From contig JAKCWW010000173.1 of assembly GCA_026260175.1 (NCBI GenBank), forward strand, positions 80,736 through 144,735: a stretch of 64,000 nt of DNA, read 5' to 3'. Shown here piece by piece: positions 23,090-35,916 of this stretch. The notes beneath the pieces are model-generated. The model was not told the origin of the DNA, searched no databases, and saw nothing but the letters and a program-made list of their open reading frames with translations. The stretch's first letter is position 1. Each line of letters begins with the position of its first letter. Made by a program: the position numbers and the translations under genes. Origin of the DNA: Reticulitermes lucifugus (taxonomy: Eukaryota; Arthropoda; Insecta; Blattodea; Rhinotermitidae).

Positions 23090-23720
23090 TTTTGGCGCTT
23101 CCGCATGTAGTCGCGAAAAGCGCCTACTTGCTTCGTCATGCCTCTCCGCACGTATGAGCTCGATTCCACTGGACCGATTTTCGTGAAATTTGATTTTGGA
23201 CACTTTTGTTAAAATCTGCCGAGAAAATCCAAATTGTTTAAAGTCGGACACAATTATATGACACTTTACATGAAGAATTAGGTTACATTGTTGCCGGCGA
23301 CATGAATTCGTCATAAAATCATTTGAAAAATTACACAGAGGATTCATTGTTGTGTTTCCATTGTAAAGCTTTCAATATTTGTATTTTTAACAGCGACATG
23401 TAACGCAACTGTATTCAAGAGAAAGCATTGTCGCGTTTCCATGGCAACGATTTCAATATTTATGTTGTTGACAGCAACATATGTAGCGCAACAATTTTTA
23501 TATTGTTGGCGACATGGAATTAGACTATTAGGGTAGCCGAGAAGGTATAAGCTTAGAAACTCACACAGAATAAGTAAAATTTTGTAACTTAGTAATAGAG
23601 GAAATATAGTGTTCCGTCTTCAATATATATGTTACTGACAGCGGCGTGTATCGTGACAATACTAAATAGAACCTATTTTTGCATTTCCGTTGCAAGAGTG
23701 GTTACGCGAAAGCGCCAAAA
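23090..23720. mobile_element. non-autonomous DNA element with internal degenerate repeats
   Basis: The ends TTTTGGCGCTTCCGC (23090-23104) and GCGAAAGCGCCAAAA (23706-23720) are inverted repeats matching at 14 of 15 positions. Inside, just after the left end, is GGACCGATTTTCGTGAAATTTG. Then three diverged units follow (about 23345-23410, 23430-23495 and 23605-23665) sharing GTTTCCATTG/GGCAAC, TTCAATATTTATGTT, GACAGC and a GACATG/GCAACAT block. There is no transposase frame. I cannot name the superfamily. Confidence 0.6.
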
Positions 23721-24584
23721 TATTACGTTATTAGTACATTGCCTATCTTGTTACTTTTATGGCGATTTTGGCAGCTTGATTTTGTTTTAAGCTGTTCGAA
23801 ACATGTGCAGCTTCTTTCAACAGCGGTTAAATATTTCAGGCATATTTTGTAACTTACCTGGTGTGGTTTTCTTGGTTGCAAGGACGAGTTTTACTGGAAG
23901 ATATTGTCGGAGGAACCTAATAATTTGTGTTATTTTAAGGAAATTCCGAAGTGTCAGGGCACCACCTCCACCTCATAGCAGACCGTGTGTTGTGGTCGAG
24001 TCTTCCCGTGTTTCAGAAGGATGAAAAATCCACGGCTTCCGGTAAGACCGTATGTTGCTGGATGGACCCCCCAAGGTTCAGGGATATCTGCTGCCTGCAT
24101 TGTGAATTGGACATTTGTAATTGGAAGGAAATGTAGAAAAATGTGACAGGGAAAGGAACTATCTCCATCATTAGAGTAGACCATGTTTTGTTGGAAACAT
24201 CTGTAGTGTTTCACGAGAACCTACTGCCTTCATCTTCATGATAGGCCTTGTGTTATTGAAAGAATGTTCCATAGTTTCGGAGGAAGGGGCCTGCATGTTC
24301 ATTGTAAATCCTCTATTTATTTAATTTAAATTTTTCTTGTAAAAACGATAACCCTGTATTCTACACAAAATAATTTCAATTTATTTGGGTTAATTATTAT
24401 TTTAATGTCCACCATTTTAGGTCAGTATCATTGGTTCGTTACCTCATGTCCTTGATATGATTGTGTAGATTTTTCTTGAGATGGAGTTCTTTTTAAGCCA
24501 TTACTTTCTTGTAAGTTCTCAGGTTTTCATACCAGATGGTGCTGAAGTGTTGGTGTTCTGAGTCATTACACCATGTATGATCAT
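23721..24584. other. no gene recognised
   Basis: Short open frames on both strands at 23.8-24.2 kb resemble nothing I can place. Confidence 0.5.
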
Positions 24585-24645
24585 AGGTTTATTCAGACGT
24601 TCGTAGGAACATCGTGCGTGCATCTTCAGGGTGATTGAATTTGGT
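24585..24645 (-). repeat. degenerate hammerhead-like motif
   Basis: On the minus strand CCCTGAAGATGCACGCACG is followed about 15 nt later by CGAACGTCTGAATAAACC. This is the CTGAAGA...GAAACGTC arrangement with one A missing from GAAAC, so it is at best a decayed copy. Confidence 0.3.
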
Positions 24646-25385
24646 TTAGATATGTACTGGAATGATCGTCAATTCCCAGTCGTTAGGTACAATATATATA
24701 TGCCTATTCTATTTCCATAGCCCTCATTAGCCACACTGCTTGCCACTTGCCTGTATTATGACAGATTTCCTCCTCCCAATCACTGTAGCATTCACATGAA
24801 CCAGTATGGGTCAGAGAGTTTGTTCAGACTGTCTTCCGTTTTATTTAAATAAGGATCTGTAATACGCAATCGATACCCGACCCTTATGTTGAGAGACGAC
24901 TTACAAAGTAGTAAGTCATATTGTATTACCTGTAATATGGCGTGCGTGTGTCTCGTCTACATACACGTATGAACAAAGCTTGCATTAATCTGTTCATGTT
25001 GTCCAAATCGAACAGGTGGTTGTTCTGTTAGCCCTCACATTCAGAGGGTATCAGATTATGTTTCCTGCTATGTAGACTGACATAATTTATAGTTCAGTTT
25101 AATATCTAAGGTAAAACTGGAATATAGCCTTGAAATGCTAATACACACCACTAACTATTTTGAGGGATGTTCTATCTCATACGCTATAGAACCTTCATAG
25201 ACGAAACGTATTTCTCCCATTTGCCTACGAGTGTAGTCTTACACACACAAACGCAGTTGTACATGGACGGGAGGTCACTCCATTGACATGTTCTTTTTCT
25301 GGTTATAATTGGACGTTGCAAAACGTCAGACGTTGATATGGTTCCGTTAAATAGAATCTGAACCTTAGCTCTGAACTTCGTTCAT
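24646..25385. other. no gene recognised
   Basis: No supported feature. Confidence 0.5.
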
Positions 25386-25480
25386 CGAACGTTGCGGTCG
25401 AGGTGACAGCACTTCTGTTTGTATATGGAAGGTCTCGGGTTAGATCCCGAAGGAAGACCATACTGACAGTTTGTGTTCCT
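25386..25480 (+). mobile_element. tRNA-like SINE head
   Basis: TGCGGTCGAGGTGACAGC could be a worn A box, and TCGGGTTAGATCCCGA (about 25436-25451) is a close match to box B (GGTTCGANTCC) at tRNA-like spacing. No full cloverleaf or CCA-proximal acceptor pairing is apparent, so it is treated as a SINE head and not a tRNA gene. Confidence 0.45.
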
Positions 25481-28400
25481 CAGACTCTTCAGGCAAATGA
25501 CAGGATAGTAGCGCCATCTTCCACATCCATCGCAAGCAATTATTCACTGGTGACTCTCTCATTCAAGTCCATGTGTTCTGAGCTGTGGCAGCGTCCTTAA
25601 ATGAACGGTAAATCAAACAATATAATTCGATACAAATTGGGTTATTTAGGGTGACACTGTAAACCTTAAAAGTAATACAGGTTTAGCAGTGTGCTACTAG
25701 ACTTTCACGTCATTGGTTTCAGTTTCTCAACTGCATAATAACAGTCTTCTATCAGATAATTCGAAGGTATTAGCTGATCGAGGAATAACATTCTCTTTTT
25801 AGAGATCCCGAATTATCATCATCTCATTATCACCAGTTTACAAGAGCCTTTCACCATTCCCTGTTCTCAGCCAAATAAATTCAGTCAATCTGTCATAGTA
25901 TATTTCCTACGATTCATCTGAACATTACGAATCCCTCTACTTGCAGGCCCCTCACATATTCTCTACTCTACAAGCTTGGCAACCAAATTCTTTAATAATC
26001 GAAGGATATTTTCGGAACATAATAAACTGTCGCTTCCGTTTCTGTAATTTTTTCCAGCCATCTTTTATTTACTGTCTTTAGAGTGCAGCAATTTTTTAAT
26101 ATATTTTGCGCTTTAGTTTTTGTATCGGTATATTTGATCCGGGGCCACTATGATGCTGTAACTCCAACTTACGACACATCAGAAGCCACAGACCATGAAT
26201 CGTTTTGAGGCGAACTTCACACCCATGCCTTATTTTCTGAGTAGTCCTATAATCGGTGATATTTGTCATTCCTGGCACTTGATAAATTTTTTACACGCGT
26301 CTTATGATATAAATGTACGCCAGCACTTTGAAAGTAATTTTAACGGCAAGAGTTCCTTAAAAGGAGACTGCTTACTTCTCCAAGAAACGTGTATTTTAAA
26401 AGTGTATAAAAATAAGTTTTAGAAGCAGATGGTGTTTGACTTTCCTGAAAAGTTTTACTCTATAAAACGGAAGGTTTGAAACAATAGAGACAAAGAAAAA
26501 AGAAGAATAGAAAAGGGATGAGAAGGGACGTCGAAAAAGTGATTTTAGTTCATGAAAATGTAAATATACAAAAAAGCTCTTTTATGGCCTTTCGCTTGAC
26601 TTTAGAAGTGCAAGGGAAGGTGCATTTGCGCGAAGAAAACCGTCTTCTTCATTCTAGCACCGATGTTTCCATGAGGAACTCCTGAAAGAAACAAGCAGAA
26701 CACTAATGGAACGCAACCTCAAAAGTTTTATTTCAGAACTAGATGGCGCTGGCAAAAAAAAGTAAGGAGGGTAGATATACAAATTAACACCTTTTTGTTT
26801 TGTTTGTTTCACGCATTTGCATAGCTAATTGAACTCGGTCTTTCTGCAGAAGTTAAAGGGATGAAAGTCTTTTCCACTCGTGTAAGAATATTGCAGTTTA
26901 GTGTGAACAATAAAAAAGAAGAGGCTGTTGTGAGCATCAACCTGAACACAACTCACCTTCAAGAACTGTAACATTTGCTTCATGATTTCACAGACGCTGC
27001 ATATTGCGCATGCGGATTTAGTGAGACAGTTCGTAATTCTTGTTACAACACGGGATACATGGCCACGAGCAAGGTCCTTCGAATGGAAACAGGAAAATCG
27101 CTTTAACTTACTACAGGACGAGACATAAGAAGACACCGTGATTACGAATTTTCCAAACTGATTATTGTGAATCTTTTCCGATATAATCGTATTCTGTCAA
27201 GCAGGCACCATCCAATAAGGGACGGTCTAATTGTCCACATTTAATAAGGGCGTGACTGGCCAATTAGTAATGAGAAAAATTCCGTTGCTAGTACGGTCTG
27301 AAGTTTTATAAGCTTAACACTTTAATGCCGGCCTCGGCGTACTGTACTGATAAATAATTCCTCGCAACCTGTAAGGTACGGGCGCGAATTAATTTAATGG
27401 TACTATAAATTTAAAACCCTTCCGTCTTGGGCAGTAGTTGGAATTTAAACCCCGGTGTCCTGAAGGGCTAAACATCTGCACACTTGGTATGACAATTCTT
27501 TACAGTTATTTCGTGTTCTTGTCAACTATCTCGTTGTTTCTCTCGTGTATATTTTGGTTGATTTAAGGATATGTGTATATACAGTAGGGTTAAGAAAACC
27601 CGTAATTACGGAGCCTAGACGGTTCCGCACTCTACGTGAGGGCGGCTGGGTGAATAGCCGTGATGAAATGTGGAAGTAAACGTGGATGTCTCAAGCATGA
27701 TTAGAAACAGTGATCAGAAATTTGCTCAACGTAAGGTAATTGGAATCAGCAATTCTTTTAAATGTTTTTTTATGATTCCTCCGTATAGTCCCGCCTGTGA
27801 CGGTGATTAATTAGCCGATCGAAACCACCTCTCCCAAGTTTATGGGATAATGCCGAAAAGTAGAATAACAGGTGGTTTCTTAACTCGCACACGACCATTA
27901 ATTTTCTTGGCGTGATTTCAATTTGAGATCCCGGAGTTCGATTAACTGAAGATTGCCTTAAGCCTCCTAATGTTACATCACAGATATCTTATTCCGGTCT
28001 GGATTTACTGTATGTTAGGTAAATGAACCGTTCTTGCCATCTTAAATTGTTAAGGGAAATTGAGTATTTTTTTAAATTTAGAAATGATACGTCACTCTGC
28101 ACAAATGCTTATTATATAAGAACATTTCTTTAAGTAGAAATCGTGACAGCAAAGGTGCCTGCCTCTATCAACAAGGTTAAGGAGTACCCTGTACAACACA
28201 AATGTGTGCGCTGTAGGGAGGTTGTATTCACACCCCTTAGTTTTATAAAATTTTTAGATGTTTTGTATGTTTTGATCGAATTTTGGCATAAATTTGGATA
28301 CAAATTGTGGTTCAGTACTGTTATTGCAAAAGTAATGCTTGGGAACTTGTTTGGTAGGTAGGTCACGTTTAGGGAAAATGGTTTCTGCCTCTGGAAAATC

Positions 28401-29440
28401 AGTTTTAAATTTGAGTAATAATACGTCGGTTTCGTTAGGGATCTTAAGTGATTTAAACTCCACCCATTCTCCTTCCTTATTTCTCACTTAATTTCCATTT
28501 TCCTCATTCACTGCTTTGGATTCAAGCATGGAGACACCTCTTCCCCATACACCAGTGTCTGTTACTTTGGATAAACGCCAAATGTTTTCCATTCATATAA
28601 TACACAAAAGGAACCCAGAATTCATCACGGTTTGTCGTCATTTAAAATACCGGAGCGGAGATACGACGAACGGAACTTTATCACCTGTTTGCACAGGCGA
28701 AACTTGAAGACTCATTAGGTGGCAGTAACGGATGCTTCGAAATCAGTTTCCCAAATGGGTAATTTGGTGGCTAAGGAAAGTCCCTGGAATTCGCACAGCA
28801 TAGCTTAGTTATTGGAAAAGAGGCAGATGCATGGTACGGTAGTATTGTCGTAATTGTATGTCTTTGCCCTGGAAATTCTGAGGCACATTTTTGTGTAAAT
28901 TTCAAATACAATACGTGATGGAATTCCAAGTTTAACTCTGTCATGCTCTTACTAATATAGTAATTCCGGGAGAGTTGCCGCGGCGGGAGAGACGCCGCAT
29001 TTTTTAGTTTGGCAGGTTCTGGTAATCCTCTGCAGATCGCAGCACATGTGCTTATTCATACAGTCTAGAAAGGTGTTGTGAGTGAACGTAGTGAATATCG
29101 GCGCTGTTTTGCATGACGTATGACTGATTTAATGCCGTGTTTATTAATTTTATGCTCGAACTTTTTTCTAGTGTTCACGAAATGTGTCTTAATTAGTTTA
29201 ATCGAAGTACCTATGCAATAACGATATATTAGAGGTTTCCGGCGTTGTTGACCTTGCCTTTACTTCATGTAGCCGCCATGTTCTTCATTCCTTTCGGCAA
29301 GTGGGAGGGTGAGGCTTCTCTCCCTGAAGATTAGGAGAGACGTCGCAAAAAATAAGGGAGTGGTCCCGCGCTTAAACAATTACAAATCAGTTTGGAAACG
29401 TCGTGATTATACATTATAGAGTACTAAAAATTATCTGTGC
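25481..29440. other. no gene recognised
   Basis: Nearly 4 kb without a supported gene. Open frames at 26.8-27.1 kb (minus, 103 codons) and 28.1-28.5 kb (minus) are unplaced. A weak box-B-like GGGGTTTAAATTCC lies on the minus strand near 27440. A purine-rich patch occurs at about 26460-26540. A 15-nt block GGGAGAGACGCCGCA at 28985-28999 recurs at 30725-30739 on the other side of the transposase remnant. Confidence 0.45.
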
Positions 29441-29455
29441 TATTGCTCTATCATT

Positions 29456-30550
29456 GTACCCCCAGGGTCAGATGTGTACATGAATCGGAAATAGTCGTAC
29501 ATTAGCACCGACTTATTCATCAAGTAGTTCACACAGCATTTCCTCAAACACAAAACTTCAAGTAAGGTCTTTTTACTTTTAGATGGCCACAGATCTCATT
29601 GCAGTTTCCGTTGACTGCTTCAGGCTGCTTTTGAAAATAACGTCACTGTCATTTATCTGCCGAGTCACTGTACTCATGCCTTACAGCCTTTGGATAAGTG
29701 CTTGTTTGGACCTATAAAGAGTGGTTTCAAAAAACGCAGCCGCAGCTTGGACGAAGCAGATTCCACAAAGGAAAATCACTCGATATCACACGGCGCGCCT
29801 CATCGGGTTGGCTTTGAATAAAGCTGCTTCCATGGGTGTTGATGTAAGTGCTTTTGAGTCAACGGCTATTTATCCTTTGAAGCGCAACATTGCCTGAATA
29901 TTTCTTTTCCATTTCTGATACCAGTGAAACTGTTACTTTTATGGAAGCAACACCTCCCAATATGGCTCCGATATGGAATCAACTCTGTATTACTTATCTC
30001 AGCAGGACCTTCATTAAGTACTCTGAATACTACACTGCTTTCTGACTCTTCCCCTGAAGAAGTTACTCTTTCCAGACTTTTAAAGATCAGTCTAGTACCG
30101 AAAATACCGAGGGAATATTCGGATTAAGAACAACTTTTTTATTCCCACTGAAGAAGCTAAGAATACCGAGGAAAAGCAAAAGACTCAAGAGGAAAATAAA
30201 GTCAAAGAGGAGAGGAAAATCGAAAGTGTAAACAGTCCCAATACTTCAGGTTACAAGATCAGAAAATGTAGAAAATGCACTCATTAAAAAAAATATATTC
30301 ATAATCAAGAGACACCTGAAGATTCTGACACGAAATGCTTTGCGTGCTGGGAAAACTACTTGTAAACAAGTAAGGAAGATGACTGAATCGAACGTGCGCT
30401 TTGCAGAAACTGGCTGCACGATTTCTGTTCTCCATACAAAGACAAATGCGTCGACTGCGGTAGAAAGTTACTGCGAGAGAAAAACAGCAAGATGCAGAAG
30501 AGGATATAGAATATTTCATTCACTACAACTTAGACTCTTGAGTTTATTGG
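29456..30550 (+). pseudogene. pogo/Tigger-type transposase pseudogene (2) with C-terminal zinc finger
   Basis: In frame from 29456 it reads VPPGSDVYMNRK, stop, STDLFIK, stop, FTQHFLKHKTSSKVFLLLDG, HRSH (catalytic-domain hallmark LLLDGH.SH at about 29568-29600), then NNVTVIYLPSHCTHALQPLD (family pattern LPSHTTHALQPLD, about 29634-29693), then LFGPIKSGFKK. After a frameshift come ALNKAASMGVDVSAFESTAI and YPLKRNIA (family pattern AFRATGIYPFN). The 3' part (about 30160-30520) is lysine-rich and then encodes a PHD-like cysteine/histidine cluster (CFACW..., WLHDFC, CVDCGRK), as found at the C-terminus of some insect pogo-like transposases. Several stops and shifts make it inactive. The N-terminal CENP-B-like domain is missing. 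Confidence 0.8.
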
Positions 30551-32095
30551 GTTGAAATAAAGTTTACTCGTGATATATTTTCTATTTTAATGTTGATATT
30601 GTTTCTTTACTTTGAATAAAGTTCAACGGCCTACATTTACTTATCTTGCTTATTGAATTCACGGAATATTTTCAAAGAACGGCATCTATCCCTGCCAAAA
30701 AGCGTCGTCTGTACCGGCATGTCCGGGAGAGACGCCGCAGAGACAAATTGTTTCGTTGCCTTGTGTCTCTGAGACTTTCACTTCTGCAGACATTTTGCAC
30801 ACAACTTAGTAAAGTAGAAACCTTGAATATAATTTCTGTGGATTTTTCAGTTGTTTTGACGATTTTGGGATTGAGTTACAGTGAAAGTTGCAAAAACTGT
30901 GGATTCTCTCCCTGAATTACCCTGTAAGGAAATTTACCTTTTAAAAGAATAAGGAAAGAAGACAGTACAATTACGTGTAAATAAGGAGCAGTATGATGCA
31001 CGGAAAAATGCATCTCATGACAGTAACATAGTGCCAATTTGAAGAAGGGTCTAAAGACGAATTTGACGACAGAATTAATGTTCACGTTATTGTTAAATAG
31101 CTTGTAACTTGTTTAAGAGTAAGGATGTTCAGTGAGGGTCTGAATTGGGTTAGAAAAGACGATGTCGAAATAATCCCTGTTGATGTTTCAGTTATTGCAG
31201 ACGATTAAAAAAAGGTTGCGAAATGTTAGGTTCTGACAGATGAACGGCTGAAGATTCAAGTCTTCTGGAGGAAAGAAGAAACCCCAACCAGTATTTATTA
31301 CTCGTATACAGTGGTGGTACAAACACTCACATGTCAGTGGACTCGGATAAGAAGGAACCCAGAGGAGCAAGTTGGTGTAGTGCCAGTGCTGTCTTAAAAT
31401 TTGTATCAGGAGGTACAATATCGAATGTCTGCAAGATTACGGCTGTCCTCCTCAGGCATTTTTGTGGTTGTCCGTAGAGCTTTCAAGAAAATTCTAGGAT
31501 ATTAGGCCTACTTTAAAATAGGTCACGACCGCCCGTTTCGAAATTTTTATTGCGCGTGAACACTGTTCCATCTAAGATTAAGTTATTTGATATGAGCAGA
31601 GAAGCAGCGTCATTAAATAACCGAACAGTGAAGACACTCTTGTTTCGCATACTTTCAGAGATGTTAGTAGATGTTTCGCTTACGTTCTGAAGGTTTTATT
31701 AAATCCAGACCAAAAATTCCAGTTCTTTTAAATCAGATATTTCTTTCGTAGCATGGAATGAAACATAAAATAGTGCATCGGTATGCATTGTCTTGGTTTT
31801 CTGTTTAATATGAACTGCTGTACGAAAATAAATTTAAGAGTGACATGTGCTGAAGATTTCCCTTTCCAAATGAAGCGTAGTTGCCTTTTCAGAGGTCAGC
31901 ACTTCATAATACCACATACTCTAGAGGAGAAGAGCGATTTGGAGAGTGAAACTTTCTTCCTGTTGACCTGCGGTGCGTACTGCTTTGCGGAACGTGACTG
32001 AAATGTTTAACGTGAGAAACAATGCTGTTCCCTAACTTCACGGATAAGCTGACGAATTTTTCCAGGCGTGAACATGTAAAAAATTGCAGTCCAAA
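30551..32095. other. mostly unassigned; possible SINE fragment
   Basis: No gene was found. The stretch TACTTTAAAATAGGTCACGACCGC near 31510-31533 resembles part of the SINE E body (compare 32.58-32.62 kb). GGGAGAGACGCCGCA occurs at 30725-30739 (see the matching block at 28985). Confidence 0.35.
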
Positions 32096-32099
32096 TTTC

Positions 32100-32235
32100 C
32101 ATCCATTCATAGCTCAGATTTTTCGTAGTTTCTGTCAGCCCCTCCAAGCAAAATCTGAGAAATTGCCTTAAAGTCTGCATGCCCTATCTTTACCACTTCC
32201 CTGTTGCACTTAAATTTGATGCTACGTAAGTGGTG
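32100..32235 (+). mobile_element. SINE family E fragment
   Basis: It shares ordered blocks (CGTAGTTTCTGTCAGCCCCTCCAAGCA, then a GGCCTTAAAG/ATTGCCTTAAAG block and ACCACTTCC) with the copies at 39.19-39.39 kb and 32.52-32.65 kb. The 5' tRNA-like head is absent. Confidence 0.5.
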
Positions 32236-32519
32236 TAGTCAAAAATCCAATAAGATTTATGGTTTAGAGTGTGTAGCACAATTTCACAACATTAGACTCT
32301 ATTTAAATGTGAAACAAAAAGTAATGCAGGGAATTTGTTTTCTGTTTCATAATGTAACAAGACAGGATACAACTTAACTACTTAGAAGTTTCGTCGTTTC
32401 TATTATAATCGGTTTTCATAAAAGCTAGGGAATTCCTCCATCGCCTGAGCAACAATTGGCTTATGCATCACTAGCTGTATACAGTTTTGCCTTACCCTTC
32501 TGAATGTTGTCTAGCTGTA

Positions 32520-32650
32520 TTATAATCTCGCTGGTCCTGGCTTAAGTTTCTCGTGGTTTTTCTCAGTCCCTGCAAGTAAATTTTTAAATTTGGCCATTAC
32601 CGCTTCCTTTTACATCTTTTCTCCAAACCATTATAATCCACTCATTCTGC
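32520..32650 (+). mobile_element. SINE family E fragment
   Basis: TTTCTCGTGGTTTTTCTCAG, then TCCCTGCAAGTAAATTTTTAA, GGCCATTACCGCTTCCTTTT and ACATCTTTTCTCCAAACCAT match the body of the 39.19-kb copy in order. It lies some 285 bp downstream of another fragment of the same family in the same orientation. Confidence 0.55.
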
Positions 32651-35600
32651 CTTGAAAACGTACATCCCGAATTACTCAAAACTCGTTAAATAAAAAAGAA
32701 TTACAAGCACAAAATACCTCTGAATGTTCCATGCGTCAGGTGTCGGTGTGTCTAACACTCCTCTGTGTAGATCGGTTCTCCTGTCCTATATAGCCTACTC
32801 CACATCGTAGAGTTTCTAACGCTACCAGATGCCGCAGTACTTTTGCGACGAATTCTGAGTTCGAGGTGTTCGTCAAGAGGTAGGGTTGATTTGCTAGAGC
32901 AATCAGCAGCTCCAGGGTTGTGCTGTGTTCTGTTCCTTGTTTCCAAATATAGGTCTTCAGAAAGTTAAAACATACTGTATCATATGTAATTACCTCTTGG
33001 CTGTAAAATGTTACTGTCATGCGTCTAGGTAGATCAGCTTTTGTTTAAGGAACAATTTAAATAAGAAACCCCCTTTGAACTTCGCCACCTGCCTTCATCT
33101 ATACATAGCATCACAACCCATTTCAGTACTTGTGATCTCAAAGTACCAGACGTTACATGAGCCATAGGCAGCTTTATCCCTTGGGGATGCTACCAGACGT
33201 CGACTTCTTTTCTACAGGGCCTGAAGTAACAAAGAACATAATACGGAACGAAGTTGAATATGGTCTGAAGATGCATTCTTTGTGGTGTTTCATGCCCCAT
33301 TGGTTTGCTGTTCATTGGCTAAAAAAAACCTGTTGTAACAACACTACTCATACTTGACCCCAACAGATATACAAAATATGCATTCTTTTGTGCTCATTAG
33401 ACTGCGTTGAATATGAAATGCATTGGACAGATATTTACCTATAGGCCTGTATATTTTATTGTGTATCCGTTTAAACATGTTTTAATTACTTTAAATAATT
33501 TTGTGGTTATAAGAAAAGTATGGTGATAAATTTACCGAGCTGGAAAATTTCAGCCCTTTTCCTTCTATAGTTCCTTCTATTAGGTAGGTCGTTTTCAAGG
33601 TTTAAATTTAACAAGAGAATACACTTTAAAATCATGACACCAATAAAGTGACTTCAACCTTTTCTCCTGTAATGAACAAACAGCACACCTATGATGTGGA
33701 GGAATTTAAAGTTATGTTATTTTCTTCCATTCCCATTTATCGCATTGATATTTATGTGATTGATGTGGCAGAAAGTAACTCTAGGTTCCACTTCCCCCAG
33801 ACCGTGTGGCAAGTGTAACCTACAGCTCATCAATTGTGTGCTGCATTCCTGAGTCACAACCACAAACTGTGTTTTTCTTTTATTTGTACCTCAGATAATG
33901 ATTTCGTGGTCCACTACATAAAATTTCAACAGAATTGAGCCTAAATTCGGTGAGTAATCACACATTAAATTTCAACCCTTAAAAATAGCGGTTCCACTTA
34001 CCCTGGTTCACCTTATGTGAAAGAAAATAGACGTGGTAATATTTACCGAGAATTCTTCACGTATACCGTTGATCGCCATGAGTTGATATTTGTCAGCAAG
34101 GAGGTGTATTCGCTGTGAATAAACCTTTCTAAAGGACACTACATGTAGAAATAGAAGACGAATAGAGGAAAATATTTATATGTATCGTAAATAAATTGGT
34201 TTGAAAGTGCAACTTGATTTAAATTGCTCAGAATGTTGTCCATCTAACGGGTCTTGTTGGGAGTGTTGACATTTTCTGTTCAGTACCAACGTAGTTGGTG
34301 AACTCATTGTTGGGAAGTTTCTGTTTTCTTTTACTTCTGGTTACTTTGTTTTTTCTTTGTTTATTGGTTTTTTAATTATTTTGGTAATGAGAATATTCTT
34401 TGGTTTCTTCAGTTACGTACTCGGGTACACAGTCTCAGTATCAGATAATTGACAATGTTTAAAATAATAACACATTTTGCCGTGGCTCATCTCTGTACAC
34501 CTTGGTCTTAGTTGACAAAGATAGAGCAACTTTTGGAGAAGAAAAAAGGGTGGTAGCAATCTCGGAAGCATCTCCCTAGGGTGAAATATGGAAAGCCTTC
34601 TGTTAGCACTTGACTCTATCATGGCCCCTACACGCCAAAGGCCAAAAAATGATAGATTGTTTCCTATTAATTTAAAAAATTGGCCTAGAGGATGAGTTTC
34701 ATACATCAGAAAACCTGTCGCACGTCAGTTTCAATTTATAATAATGAGGATAGCCCGTGTGCTTTCTCACCCTTGTAATAACTAAAATAGATGGATAGAG
34801 AAGGAGGTGTAAACATACCACTAGTGGATGAGACAGGATAGATAGCGGATGGTGGGGAGACAGAACCCTGAAGCAAATGTGGCGCCCTGTCTTTTATAGA
34901 ATTCCTTTGGCTTAGAAAAGTTAGGTGTTAAAATGTTGATACCCATCGCATCATGGGAAGAGGGCGTGATGAGGACCCCCTCTTTCCGTTACGCTGTACG
35001 TCCGCTGAGTAATGAATATTAAGTAGAAGCCCCACATCCCCTTATCAAAAAGGCTATAACAGTTTTATTTTCTTCGTGTCATGATGAGGGATCTCTTTTC
35101 TATATAAAATTGTCTGTCTCCGCTTCTTATATCCCGTCGCTGCTCTGAAATTCGGCTCCGCTGGCTGCCGCTGTTTTATATCTCTCACATCAACAGCACG
35201 CAACAAAATTATAAAAAAAAGTGCAGCACTGGGTAGTTCCCAGTCATGTGTCCAATGAAACATTGCTTTATTTGTAAGTTATTAAGGGTTGTGCTCGCAG
35301 TCCACTAAGTAGCCCACGACCATTCCTCCCAAATCTCTACCTACTCCCAACTGATGTTGAGCCTCCAACGTTATTCGGTAGTATGTAACGTGTGCAGTTG
35401 AAACCGTATTAGAGTAGCTGTAATAAGCAGCAAGTCACCTGACGGTGTGTAGCATAATCTGTGAGAATAACAATTGTCATCACATAGCCCACGAATCAGT
35501 TTTACAGCCTACTTAATAGTACAGAATTATATACTTGAAGTAACACAGTTAAGTGACGTAATTGTCTGTATGTAACATATGCAACTGAAAGAGTCTTATA

Positions 35601-35705
35601 AAATCTGAGAACTCGTGATAAGAACCCATCTATGCAATATAATACAGTTGAGACAGCATCACTAAAAATCTGTGCTACACTAATGAGAACCCCAGTCAAG
35701 GGAAA
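32651..35705. other. no gene recognised
   Basis: About 3 kb without supported features. Short frames at 32.7-33.0 kb (minus) and 34.4-34.7 kb (minus) are unplaced. The phrase GGTTCCACTT-(C/A)CCC occurs in direct orientation at about 33784 and 33990. Confidence 0.45.
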
Positions 35706-35912
35706 GTGGATGTAGAGAGAGAGTAAAAATAAGACAGGGTTCAGAAACGAAGTAAAGGGAAGACGAGGGAGAAGAAAGAGGGAAAGGCCAGCTGAAGAAA
35801 GGGTAAAGGGAAGGAAGTGATACGTGAAGAAGTAGGAAACGAATGAAGCAAGGAAAGAAGGAAACGCGCGTAGGAAGGAAATATCTTTTGGTGACGTAAT
35901 TACCCCCCCCCN
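35706..35912 (+). repeat. purine-rich tract ending in poly-C with an ambiguous base
   Basis: From about 35706 to 35882 the plus strand is mostly A and G (GAGAGAGAGTAAAAATAAG, GGGAAGACGAGGGAGAAG, GGAAAGAAGGAAACG). A run of C follows at 35903-35916, interrupted by the only N in the window at 35912. The N marks uncertain homopolymer length. Confidence 0.75.
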
Positions 35913-35916
35913 CCCC

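Noticed and set aside
28130-28487. Two overlapping minus-strand frames with protein-like composition
   Set aside because: No motif recognised, no splice context, and no second copy; left unassigned.
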